From: an uncultured Elusimicrobia bacterium
GTDB taxonomy: Bacteria; Elusimicrobiota; Elusimicrobia; UBA1565; UBA9628
Direction of reading: 5' to 3'
Length of the DNA stretch: 64,000 bases
Assembly: GCA_903830945.1 (NCBI GenBank)
Contig: CAIKVT010000026.1
Location: 122,395-186,394 of the forward strand
A program made the position numbers and the translations under genes. Of this stretch, positions 42,316 to 50,509 are shown piece after piece. The notes under the pieces are model-generated. The model was not told where the DNA came from. It saw nothing but the letters and a program-made list of their open reading frames with translations, and searched no databases. Every line of letters begins with the position of its first letter. Within the stretch, counting starts at the first letter, position 1.

Positions 42316-43328
42316 CGCAGGAGCTTATGGACGAACCAATTGACGCCGTGTATATGTGGGTCGACGGCAGCGATCCCGCGTTCCAGGAGCGGCTCGGGAG
42401 ATACCGCGCGCGGGCGGACGCGAAAAACCACAGCCGAGGCGACACGCGCTTCCATGACAACGAAGAGCTCCGTTATTCCTTGCGATCCCTCGAGCTCTTC
42501 GCGCCGTGGATCCGGAAAGTCCATATCGTGACCAACGGCCAGGTCCCTTCCTGGATCGACTGCAGCCACCCGCGCCTGTCGCTGACGCGCCATGAGGATC
42601 TGTTCGCGGACGCCAGCGTCCTTCCCACCTTCAACTCGAGCGCGATCGAGCTGCAGCTGTTTCGCATCCCCGGCTTATCGCGCCGGTTCCTGTATCTCAA
42701 TGATGATTTCTTCCTGGGCCGCCCGGTCGCTTTGGATGATTTTCTGACCGCTTGCGGCGGGTACCGGTTTTTCGTCGAGAGCTACGGCATACCCTCCCGC
42801 TCGGCCGCCAGCAACGACACCGACCGGGCACTGGCGTTCACCTTGGATCTCGTCCATGCCCGGTTCGGCTCCCGCGCCCCCAGAAAGAAAATCGCGCACA
42901 CACCGCGCCTCCTCGATCGGGAGATCATCGAGGAGCTCCATCGTCTCTGGCCCGAGGAGATGCGGCGCACCGCCGGCCATCGCTTCCGAGACCCTGAGAG
43001 CGTCCCTCTGCCGGAGCTGTACGCTTATTACCTGCTGGGATGCCAGAGACGTAGAGGCCTTCATCGGCAGGTCGTAGTCACCGGGAGACCGGAATACTAT
43101 ACGCTCGCGATGCTCAGATCTCCTTTGTGGCGGGCATTGAAGAGACTTCTCGGGATCGTCTATCGCCGCCCGAAGTTTTTCTGTCTCAACGACGATACCC
43201 ATCATGCGTCCAAGGCCAGCCGAACGCTGATCCGACTGGGCGTTCGCGCTGCCTTGAAAGTACTCTATTGGAAGCCGTCATCGTTCGAAACGAATTGGGA
43301 CCATGGGATCGATCTGCCTGCTCAATGA
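42303..43328 (+). CDS. Stealth-family capsular polysaccharide phosphotransferase B
   Basis: 341 residues from the ATG at 42,303; the in-frame ATG at 42,264, directly after the shared AT-rich motif, is an alternative that adds 13 residues derived from GT4 sequence in another frame. The Stealth regions are intact: IDAVYMWVDG, FHDNEELRYSLRSLELFAPW, RRFLYLNDDFFLGRPV and KFFCLNDDTHH. It is highly similar to Stealth A along the whole length, and to judge by variation at many positions (for example the segment around 42,760-42,860) the copies have diverged in sugar-recognition regions. It overlaps GT4 B by 26 bases. Confidence 0.9.
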   Translation: MGSISQELMDEPIDAVYMWVDGSDPAFQERLGRYRARADAKNHSRGDTRFHDNEELRYSLRSLELFAPWIRKVHIVTNGQVPSWIDCSHPRLSLTRHEDLFADASVLPTFNSSAIELQLFRIPGLSRRFLYLNDDFFLGRPVALDDFLTACGGYRFFVESYGIPSRSAASNDTDRALAFTLDLVHARFGSRAPRKKIAHTPRLLDREIIEELHRLWPEEMRRTAGHRFRDPESVPLPELYAYYLLGCQRRRGLHRQVVVTGRPEYYTLAMLRSPLWRALKRLLGIVYRRPKFFCLNDDTHHASKASRTLIRLGVRAALKVLYWKPSSFETNWDHGIDLPAQ

Positions 43329-44388
43329 CTGGCACCCTGCGGCTGGCATCGGCCGCTATGCCTATTCGCTGTGGCGCGAGCTGCGCCGGCTCGGCGCCCC
43401 GGCGGAGATGGCCCGCTACACTTACGGAGAGCCGACGCCGCCTTTGGACGGGCAAAGGCTATTTCCAGCCCGCGTCCGGCTGCCGGTTCTCAACCGCACC
43501 GTCAACAACTTCTTCTTCCGGCCTCGCCCGCGGGGCTACGACCTCTACCACGCGGCGAATCCCTTCCTGCTCTCCTTCAACTCCTGGCACCAACGGCGGG
43601 TGCTGACCATCCACGATCTCATCCCCCTGGATCCGCGGTGGAGCACGCCGCTGCACCGCCGCGTTTTTCGCCGCACGATTCGCGGGATCGAACGCCTGGA
43701 GCGCGTCATCGCGGTGTCGGCCTACGTCAAGCACCGGCTCGTCGACGCCTTAGGCGTGCGAGAAGACGCCGTCGATGTCACTCATGAGGGAGTGGACCTA
43801 GCGATTTTTTCACCGGGCTCCAAAGCGGAGGCCAGAAGGACGCTGGGTTGGGAGCCGGAGGAGAGGATCGTGCTCCATCTGGCCGGCGACGAGCCGCGCA
43901 AGAACCTTCAGGGCGCCTTACGGGCGTTCGCCAAACTGAAGGACGCGCGCGCGCGTTTCGTTCATCTGGGGAAGACCTCGCGACAAACGCGGCGATTGAT
44001 CGAGAGCATGAGGCTCGCAGACCGGGTCCGGCTTATCGATGGCTCCGTCTCGGATGAGGAGCTCGTCCTACATTACCGGGCCGCTGATGCGTTCTGCTAT
44101 CCCTCTTTCGAGGAGGGCTTCGGCCTTCCCGTGCTGGAGGCCATGGCCTGCGGCACGCCCGTGCTCTGCGCCGACGCGAGCTCCTTGCCCGAAGTGGCCG
44201 GCGACGCCGCGCTCCTCGTCAATCCGGACGATCACGACGCCCTGGCGCAAGGGCTCGCCCGAATCCTTGAGGACGACCGGACCGCGCGCCGGCTGAGAGC
44301 CGCCGGTCTTCGGCGCGCCCAGGAGTTTTCCTGGAGGGCCTGCGCCGCGAAAACCCTGGAATCTTATCGGAAGGCTGGATGGACTTGA
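43303..44388 (+). CDS. GT4-type glycosyltransferase B
   Basis: 361 residues. IGRYAYSLWRELRRLGAPAE near the N-terminus and the C-terminal YPSFEEGFGLPVLEAMACGT mark a GT4 retaining enzyme. It is similar to GT4 A and likewise follows a Stealth gene, so Stealth-GT4 forms a duplicated cassette. It starts inside the end of Stealth B, and its 3' end overlaps the GT2 gene by 10 bases. Substrate unknown. Confidence 0.88.
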   Translation: MGSICLLNDWHPAAGIGRYAYSLWRELRRLGAPAEMARYTYGEPTPPLDGQRLFPARVRLPVLNRTVNNFFFRPRPRGYDLYHAANPFLLSFNSWHQRRVLTIHDLIPLDPRWSTPLHRRVFRRTIRGIERLERVIAVSAYVKHRLVDALGVREDAVDVTHEGVDLAIFSPGSKAEARRTLGWEPEERIVLHLAGDEPRKNLQGALRAFAKLKDARARFVHLGKTSRQTRRLIESMRLADRVRLIDGSVSDEELVLHYRAADAFCYPSFEEGFGLPVLEAMACGTPVLCADASSLPEVAGDAALLVNPDDHDALAQGLARILEDDRTARRLRAAGLRRAQEFSWRACAAKTLESYRKAGWT

Positions 44389-45290
44389 AAGACGAGACCC
44401 CGCTGGTCAGCTTTTGCCTGACGTCCAGGAACGCCGAGAGGGACATCGGAAGGATGCTGCAATCGATCATGGACCTCCGCTGGCAGAATAAGGAGGTGGT
44501 GATCGTCGACGAGAGCGAGGATTCAACGCCGGAGATCGCCGCTCTCTTCGCCGCTCGCTGCGGCTATATCCGCCTGTTCCGGCTTGAAGGAAAACGTGGG
44601 CTGGGATTTGCCCGCCAGTTCGCCCTGGAACGGGCCCGAGGGCCGCTGGTGGCCTTCATGGACGCCGACGCTTGGATCTCCACGCCCCTCTGGGTCGAGC
44701 GCATGCGGGCGCATCTCGGCCCTCCCGGCGTAGGCGGGGTGTTCTCCGGAAGGCTCGCGCACAACCGCGCCTCGGCGCTGGCGCGCTACTGGAGCGCGAC
44801 GTTCCGCAAAAGGGCGAAGCGGCTTTACGCCAGGATCGGGACGGGCAACGTCCTCCTCCGCCGTGACGCCATCGAGGCCAGCCGGGCCCGCTTCGACCCC
44901 CGCCTGAAGATCAACGAGGACTTCGACTTCTTCATTCAAATAAACGCCGCGGGATTCCGATTCGTCTACGAGCCCGACGCCGCCATTGAGCAGATCCAGC
45001 CCGACACGCTGGCGGAGATCTTGTCGAAGCGCATCGGCTATGCGAAATGGAACTTGATCCGCCTGAGATTCAACGGCGGCGCGGCTTCGTTCTTCGCGCG
45101 AGCCTGCCTGCGCTGCCTGCTTTTCCCGGCAGCGGCGGCGCTCGCTCTGCTCCAAGCGCTGTGCTGGTGCACTGAGACCGGCGACCCCGCCGCCTTGTGG
45201 CACGTGCCGGTCGAAACGCTGATGTCTTTCCTCTATCCCTTCCTGGCGGCGCGATACGCGTTCGGCCCCGTCCCTCCGGAGGCCCGTTGA
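44379..45290 (+). CDS. GT2-family glycosyltransferase
   Basis: 303 residues. GT-A fold: VSFCLTSRNAERDIGRMLQS at the N-terminus, VVIVDESEDST, and the metal-binding DxD in AFMDADAW; INEDFDFFIQINAAG is the ED-motif acceptor region. A C-terminal hydrophobic patch (about 232-275) suggests membrane association. It is likely to add one sugar to a lipid-linked glycan. It overlaps the next gene by 4 bases (TTGA). Confidence 0.85.
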   Translation: MDLKDETPLVSFCLTSRNAERDIGRMLQSIMDLRWQNKEVVIVDESEDSTPEIAALFAARCGYIRLFRLEGKRGLGFARQFALERARGPLVAFMDADAWISTPLWVERMRAHLGPPGVGGVFSGRLAHNRASALARYWSATFRKRAKRLYARIGTGNVLLRRDAIEASRARFDPRLKINEDFDFFIQINAAGFRFVYEPDAAIEQIQPDTLAEILSKRIGYAKWNLIRLRFNGGAASFFARACLRCLLFPAAAALALLQALCWCTETGDPAALWHVPVETLMSFLYPFLAARYAFGPVPPEAR

Positions 45291-46453
45291 AAGCGCGTCT
45301 CCTGCTGGTCCAGCCTTCGCTCCAGCCTCCCGGGGGGGGCAACGGCGTCGCTGCGTGGATGGTCGAGGCTCTGCAAAAGGCTCACGAAGTATCCGTCTTA
45401 ACTTGGGAGCCCCCCGACTTCGCGCAGGTGGACCGCTATTTCGGGACCTCGCTGCGCCGGGGCGGATTCGAGGTCTTGTGCGCTCCGCCGAACCTCCGCG
45501 ATTTACGGCGCATTCTCCCTCTCCGGCTCGACCTGCTGTGGAGCCATATCCTGCTGACGCAGGCGCGGCGGTCGGCCTCGTCGTACGACCTCTTGCTGAC
45601 CGCCAACAATGAAAGCGACCTAGGCAGGCCCGGAATTCAATATGTCCACTTCCCGAAGTTCTTCCTGCCGCGCCCGGATCCCGGCCTGCGAGGCTTAAGG
45701 CTCCTGAACCCGGTCCTGCGGATCTATCAGCGGGCGTGCGCGGCCGCGACCGGCTTCTCCCGCAAGAGGATGCTTCGCAACGTCACCTTGGCCAATTCCA
45801 ATTGGACCGCGCGAAAGATCCGCGCCGTGCACGGCGGCGAGCCGCTCGTGCTCTATCCCCCTGTCCCGACCCGTCCTGCGCGCAAGCCGTGGGAGGCCCG
45901 AGAGGACGGGTTCGTCTGCGTGGGCCGATTCTCCCCGGAGAAGGAATTAGAGAAAGTCGCGGACATCGTCGCCGGCTTGCGCAGCCGGGGGCATGACCTC
46001 AAGCTCCACCTTGCCGGCGCTGCGGGGAACCCGGCCACCCATCGCCGCATCCTGCGGCGCGCGAAAGCCGAAGGGGGCTGGCTGCGCCTCCACGAGGGAT
46101 TGGCGCGCCCGCAGCTCGCGGATCTGCTCGAGAGCCAGAAATACGGGCTGCACGGCATGCGCGAGGAGCATTTCGGCATCGGCGTCGCGCAATCGGTCCT
46201 GGCGGGTTGCCTCACCTTCGTCCCGAACGGGGGCGGACAGGTCGAGATCGTAGGCAATGACCCGGACGCCTGCTATGAAAGCGTCGAGGACGCCGTCCGG
46301 AAGATCGAGCGCGCGCTGGCCGATCGAAGCTTCGCCGTGCGACTGCGCGAGCGCCAAGCGGCGGCCTCCGCGGCCTTCGGCGTCGAGGCCTTCCAGGCGG
46401 GACTACTCGCCTTGGTCGCCCGGAGCCTGAACGGGCGCCGAAAGGAAGTATAG
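45287..46453 (+). CDS. GT4-type glycosyltransferase with Alg11-like motif
   Basis: 388 residues from a TTG that overlaps the GT2 stop (TTGA); residues upstream in this frame are not homologous. The N-terminus has QPPGGGNGVAAWMVEAL. GRFSPEKELEKVADIV starts the C-terminal domain. The motif GLHGMREEHFGIGVAQ followed by GGGQVEIV closely resembles the EHFGI region of Alg11, the mannosyltransferase of the dolichol-linked N-glycan pathway. Together with Alg13/Alg14/STT3-like genes next to it, this supports lipid-linked oligosaccharide assembly. The 3' end overlaps the convergent flippase-fusion gene by 51 bases. Confidence 0.8.
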   Translation: MKARLLLVQPSLQPPGGGNGVAAWMVEALQKAHEVSVLTWEPPDFAQVDRYFGTSLRRGGFEVLCAPPNLRDLRRILPLRLDLLWSHILLTQARRSASSYDLLLTANNESDLGRPGIQYVHFPKFFLPRPDPGLRGLRLLNPVLRIYQRACAAATGFSRKRMLRNVTLANSNWTARKIRAVHGGEPLVLYPPVPTRPARKPWEAREDGFVCVGRFSPEKELEKVADIVAGLRSRGHDLKLHLAGAAGNPATHRRILRRAKAEGGWLRLHEGLARPQLADLLESQKYGLHGMREEHFGIGVAQSVLAGCLTFVPNGGGQVEIVGNDPDACYESVEDAVRKIERALADRSFAVRLRERQAAASAAFGVEAFQAGLLALVARSLNGRRKEV

Positions 46454-48106
46454 GGCGAACAGGGCCGCGACCCCCTGCGCTGCGATGGCGGCAAACGCCG
46501 CTCCCAGGCTGCCGAAGCGCGCGATGAGCGGCAAAGCCAAGATCAGGTAGGCCACGCCCGAGACAGTCGTCACGATCGGAAGCTTGCGCTCCATATCGGC
46601 GGCGGCCAACGAGACGCTCAAGAGCCGGCTCGCCGCGGAAAGCGGCAGGACCCACGCGAGGACCCTGAGGACCTCGGCGGACTTCTCGAATCCCGGGCCG
46701 AACAGCGCCCGTGTGAGCGGGCGGGCAAGCACGCATAACACCCCGCTCACCGCCGACAGTAAGATCGTCTGCCACGCCAGGAGCGTTCGCGTCCAACCTC
46801 CAGCTCGGGCGCGCGAGGACCGGTACAATGTGCACAAGGCGGGGAAAATCGACGTCAATATCCATCCGAGCGGCAAACCCAGGGCGGAGACGATCTTCTG
46901 TGCCGCGGCGAACGTTCCGACGGCGGCCGGCCCCTGGCAAAGCATCAGCATCGTGGAGCTGAGCCTAAAAAACATCATCTCAAGGACGCCCCTCAAGGCG
47001 AACGGCGCGCCGAGCCGCAGGAGCTCGCGCCACATGGCGAGGTCGAACGACGGGGCGGCGGCGATATTCCTCCTTCGCGCCAGGCAGGCCGCCGCGACGA
47101 GGTCCAGCAAAGCCGTGGCGACCGCCGCTCCCAGCAGCCAAGGCAGACCGGCTCCCCAAGCGACCAGAGCCGCGACGAGCCCGAGGCGCGCGAGGCCGTC
47201 GAAGACCCTCAACGCGGCGATCCATTTCATCTCACTGATGGATTGAAAGGCGCTCTCCAGCGCGCTCACGAAGACCATGAAAACGGCTCCCAGGGCGCCC
47301 AGGACTATCCATGGGCGATCGGCGGCGGGCAATCTCAGGATGAGGACGGCGACAGTCATGGCCGCCGCGAATGCCGGGATCAAAGCCAGCTTGAGCCCCA
47401 ACCAGGCCGCCAGACGCCGAGGAAGTTCGGCCCGGTCGCGAGCGGCCTCGCGCACGAAGGGGGCCGCGACGCCCAGGTCGAGCAGGAAGAGGAAGAGACC
47501 CCCGAAATCCAAGGCGAACTGGTAGCGGCCAAAATCATGCAGACCCAACCGGCGCGTCAGAAGCAAAAGAACGACCAGGCTGGACGCTTTCTTGAAAACG
47601 GTGCCCGCCATCAACCAGCCGGTGTTGCGGGCGGCCGTCTCCGCCAGAGCGTCCGTCGCGCGGGCTGTGGGCCGCCCTTCCAAAAGATCCAGGATTTCCA
47701 CCGGGATCCCGCAAGGGGGAGGCTCGTATCGGGCCGGCTGCCAATGCTGCGCCCTGGACAGAACGGAGGCAAGCTCGTCGAGCTCGTTGCAGCGCAGAAT
47801 GAGCCCTTCGCTCTCTAAGCGGTCCATCAGCTCGGGCAATCGTATCGTCCCGGGATTCTCGATGACGACGGCTTTCTTGGCGAGACGGCACAATTCCAGG
47901 AGCGTTCCGGCTCCGCTGTGAGTCACGATAAGCCGCGCCCGGCGCAGCTCATCTTCCAAGGAAGGCTTGAAGGTAAAATAGGAGTGGCGCTTGGGCACGT
48001 AGGCGCCTCGACCGATCTGCAGCACGACTTCTTCGTCCCATTTCATCTCATCAATGCGACGGATGAGATCATCGAAGGCGGCGCTTCCTACGGTGACGAG
48101 GATCAC
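46403..48106 (-). CDS. Fusion of Alg13/PssE-like glycosyltransferase domain and Wzx-type flippase
   Basis: 567 residues from the GTG at 48,106, which overlaps the stop of the alg14-like gene (GTGA). Residues about 1-150 form an Alg13/PssE-type domain: ILVTVGSAAFDDLIRRID and RLIVTHSGAGTLLELCRLAK, the UDP-sugar-binding part that pairs with Alg14. From about 160 on there are roughly 12-14 membrane helices with the Wzx/MATE polysaccharide-flippase pattern (TVFKKASSLVVLLLLTRRLG). The fusion would join the soluble transferase subunit to the transporter that flips the lipid-linked product. The ends of this gene and the convergent GT overlap. Confidence 0.82.
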   Translation of the reverse strand: MILVTVGSAAFDDLIRRIDEMKWDEEVVLQIGRGAYVPKRHSYFTFKPSLEDELRRARLIVTHSGAGTLLELCRLAKKAVVIENPGTIRLPELMDRLESEGLILRCNELDELASVLSRAQHWQPARYEPPPCGIPVEILDLLEGRPTARATDALAETAARNTGWLMAGTVFKKASSLVVLLLLTRRLGLHDFGRYQFALDFGGLFLFLLDLGVAAPFVREAARDRAELPRRLAAWLGLKLALIPAFAAAMTVAVLILRLPAADRPWIVLGALGAVFMVFVSALESAFQSISEMKWIAALRVFDGLARLGLVAALVAWGAGLPWLLGAAVATALLDLVAAACLARRRNIAAAPSFDLAMWRELLRLGAPFALRGVLEMMFFRLSSTMLMLCQGPAAVGTFAAAQKIVSALGLPLGWILTSIFPALCTLYRSSRARAGGWTRTLLAWQTILLSAVSGVLCVLARPLTRALFGPGFEKSAEVLRVLAWVLPLSAASRLLSVSLAAADMERKLPIVTTVSGVAYLILALPLIARFGSLGAAFAAIAAQGVAALFALYFLSAPVQAPGDQGE

Positions 48107-48597
48107 AAAAGACGCCCCGCGTATCTCGAACCGGGATAGAGAGCCCTGGCTTCTTCCCATTGGACGTAGAAAAGATCCGCAAACGGATGAACCAGCCTGC
48201 CGGTCCGTGAACGGCTGCGCAAGCGCGCGGCGGTCTCGATGAAGATCACTTTCGCTCCGATCAGACGGCCCAAGGAGCAGGCGGGGAAGGCCAGGCCCCG
48301 GCCGCAGGCGACGATCGCGTCAGGCCGTATCCGAGCCAGGAGGACGCAGGTCTCCAGCGCGCACCGCACGGTTTTAAGCGCCGCCAGCCAGAGGGGATCT
48401 CCGAAGCGGGTGGGCTGGTGCACCTGGAACGCGCGGCCCGGGACGCGGATCCTCGCCCGCGAGAAAACATCCTCCCGCTCCAGGAGATAGACGTACTCAA
48501 GGCCGGGGCCTAAGAGGTCGACCAAACGGAGCATCTCGCTCGTGTGGCCTCCCGAGCCCAGGACGACCAGGAGCCGCCGCTTCGGCCGCTCAGCCAT
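48103..48597 (-). CDS. Alg14/PssD-like glycosyltransferase subunit
   Basis: 164 residues. The N-terminal LLVVLGSGGHTSEMLRLVDL is the Alg14 signature; DAIVACGRGLAFPACSLGRL and KVIFIETAARLRSRSRTGRL match the middle and acceptor regions. Alg14 recruits the catalytic Alg13 subunit to the membrane to add the second sugar to a polyprenyl-diphosphate sugar; bacterial PssD/PssE do the same for exopolysaccharide. The catalytic partner is the N-terminal domain of the next gene. It overlaps the STT3-like gene by 8 bases and the fusion gene by 4. Confidence 0.87.
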   Translation of the reverse strand: MAERPKRRLLVVLGSGGHTSEMLRLVDLLGPGLEYVYLLEREDVFSRARIRVPGRAFQVHQPTRFGDPLWLAALKTVRCALETCVLLARIRPDAIVACGRGLAFPACSLGRLIGAKVIFIETAARLRSRSRTGRLVHPFADLFYVQWEEARALYPGSRYAGRLL

Positions 48598-50440
48598 TGG
48601 GCGCGGGACGGTAGCGGTAGGCGAAGATGCCGTTCTGCCCGTAGACGGGCTCGAAGGATCGGGGAGGCGTTCCCAGCCCTCCGACGACCGCCGGCAGAAG
48701 CCGCGCCAAGAGCGGTCCGGACCCCGCCTGCGCGCGCTGGGGCCAAGGCTCTCCGGCGTGAGCGGCGATCGCCGACGTCAAACGGAGGTCGTCTCTCGTG
48801 ACCACAAGATAAAGAGGACGGCCCTGGGGGTTGTAGGGAGAAATCAAAGCCTTAAAGAGCGGCTCGTCCCCCATCAGCATCCGGGCCACGTCGACGTTGC
48901 GATTGGCGCCCCCCCCCGGCACCGCGGGGCCGCCATTGCCGGGATCGACGATGGTCGCCCGCCGGGCCAAGGTCTGCAGGAAGTATCCTTCATCCCACCA
49001 TGCGACCATGATGGAGTCCGCAGGGGTGTGCTCTTGCAGCCAGCGGCCAGCGTCTCTCCAGGCGCGGGCCCGCGGCAGCATCCTGCGAGCTTCGTGGCTT
49101 TCCAGGCGCAGGGTCTGCGCGACGTTGAAGGCGAGCGCCGCGCCCAGGGCCGCGTGCGCGGCGAGCCGCGCTCCCTTGCCAAGCGGCCTGAGTTTCTGCC
49201 AGAGGAGCGCCGCGCAGACGGCGACAGGAACGGCGGCCGGCAGCACCAGGCGGATTGCGGCCCGGGAGCCGACGAGGCCCAGTGACAGCCACACGACGAG
49301 GAGCAGGAGATCGGAATCGCGCCGCTTGAAAGCCTCGACCGCGGACCAGGCGCCTCCCAACAAGGCCAGGGCCAGCGAGGGGCCAAACAGGAACGTCATG
49401 TCCTTCAGCGAAGCCGGACGGTACTCGACGACCAGCAAGCGAGCCGACCCGAAGACGCCTCGATGCAGGTAGTTCAGCAGCCCCAGCACGGCGCCCTCAT
49501 GCCGCCATAGGATGAGGCCCGCTCCCGCCGCCGCGGCGACGATCAGGATGGCCCTTCCCCGCGCGCCGTGAAGAAAGCGTGAGGACAGGCACGCCATCGC
49601 CCAGAGGGCGGCGACGACGGCGAGAGCGGCCATGTGGAGTCCCGACCGGGATGGCAAGGCGTCCGGGCCGAGGACCGACAAAGGCCAGGACCACAGCCAC
49701 GCCGAAACGACGACGAGCGGCCAGCCCCACGGCACTTCCTCGGCCGTCGCCACGAACGGCAAGGCGGCCAGGCCGAAGAGGACGAACACTTCGAGAAAGA
49801 ACCTGTTCCCGCCCCAGGCGAGGCCGGCAAGATCGAGCAGCAGCCCCGCGCAACCGGCCCAGAGCGCCGCCGCAATGGAACGGGCCTTAAGACCGCGGCT
49901 GGCAGCATAGAGCCAGGCGACGATCAGCGGCATGGCCAGCGCCTCCTTGCTGCAGCTGCCGGGCCATATCCGCGTGAACACGGCAGGCGAGGTTGCCGTG
50001 AGAAGCCCGGCCCACAAAGCTCCCGAAGCGCCAATCAGGCGATGGGCAAAGACATAGACGCAGAGGGCGAAAAGGCCGGCCAAAATCAGGGCGGCCATGA
50101 GAAACGACGCCTCAAGCCTGTCGCCGGCGAGACCCTTGAAGACCCACCCAAGGACTCGCGGCAGGAGCAGCCTCTCCCGGCCATCGCGCCAGTTGCGGCC
50201 CGTCGGGTAGTAGCTCAGAGAGTCCATGATCTTGTCTCCCTGGAACGCGACTCCGTCGGTCCGTGCCCCGGCAAAGAACTCCGTTTGGCGGAGAAATAAG
50301 TAGGAGTCGTTATCCAGAGAGAGGCGGCTGGGGAGGAAAGGCAGAGCGATGGACGCATAGACGCACAGAATCATCCCGACGTGGACGGCCCAAGCGGGGA
50401 AAGGGGATGATTTTACATCCGAGTCTTTATCCACGGACAT
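48590..50440 (-). CDS. STT3/PglB-like oligosaccharyltransferase
   Basis: 616 residues from the ATG at 50,440 (MSVDKDSDVK); 18 in-frame upstream residues overlap promoter sequence and are left out. About 12-13 membrane helices are followed by a periplasmic C-terminal domain. Near residue 42, LSLDNDSYLFLRQTEFF matches the first metal-binding loop of PglB/STT3; at 481, WWDEGYFLQTLARRATIVDP matches the WWDxG signature and the following strand. These enzymes move an oligosaccharide from a lipid carrier to protein asparagines. The E in WWDEG replaces the usual Y. It is the first gene of an overlapping operon with alg14-like and alg13-wzx fusion. Confidence 0.82.
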   Translation of the reverse strand: MSVDKDSDVKSSPFPAWAVHVGMILCVYASIALPFLPSRLSLDNDSYLFLRQTEFFAGARTDGVAFQGDKIMDSLSYYPTGRNWRDGRERLLLPRVLGWVFKGLAGDRLEASFLMAALILAGLFALCVYVFAHRLIGASGALWAGLLTATSPAVFTRIWPGSCSKEALAMPLIVAWLYAASRGLKARSIAAALWAGCAGLLLDLAGLAWGGNRFFLEVFVLFGLAALPFVATAEEVPWGWPLVVVSAWLWSWPLSVLGPDALPSRSGLHMAALAVVAALWAMACLSSRFLHGARGRAILIVAAAAGAGLILWRHEGAVLGLLNYLHRGVFGSARLLVVEYRPASLKDMTFLFGPSLALALLGGAWSAVEAFKRRDSDLLLLVVWLSLGLVGSRAAIRLVLPAAVPVAVCAALLWQKLRPLGKGARLAAHAALGAALAFNVAQTLRLESHEARRMLPRARAWRDAGRWLQEHTPADSIMVAWWDEGYFLQTLARRATIVDPGNGGPAVPGGGANRNVDVARMLMGDEPLFKALISPYNPQGRPLYLVVTRDDLRLTSAIAAHAGEPWPQRAQAGSGPLLARLLPAVVGGLGTPPRSFEPVYGQNGIFAYRYRPAPNG

Positions 50441-50471
50441 ATTGTACGTATAAAATCCGGATGCGGTCGAA

Positions 50472-50480
50472 TGGTACAAT
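50472..50480 (+). promoter_or_regulatory. Extended -10 element (TGGTACAAT) for the MBOAT gene
   Basis: TG-G-TACAAT, with transcription expected near 50,487. It overlaps an in-frame ATG at 50,471, so translation more likely begins at the GTG at 50,510. Confidence 0.5.
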
Positions 50481-50509
50481 CTCCAAGTAATCACAGAAAG
50501 ACGAACTCC

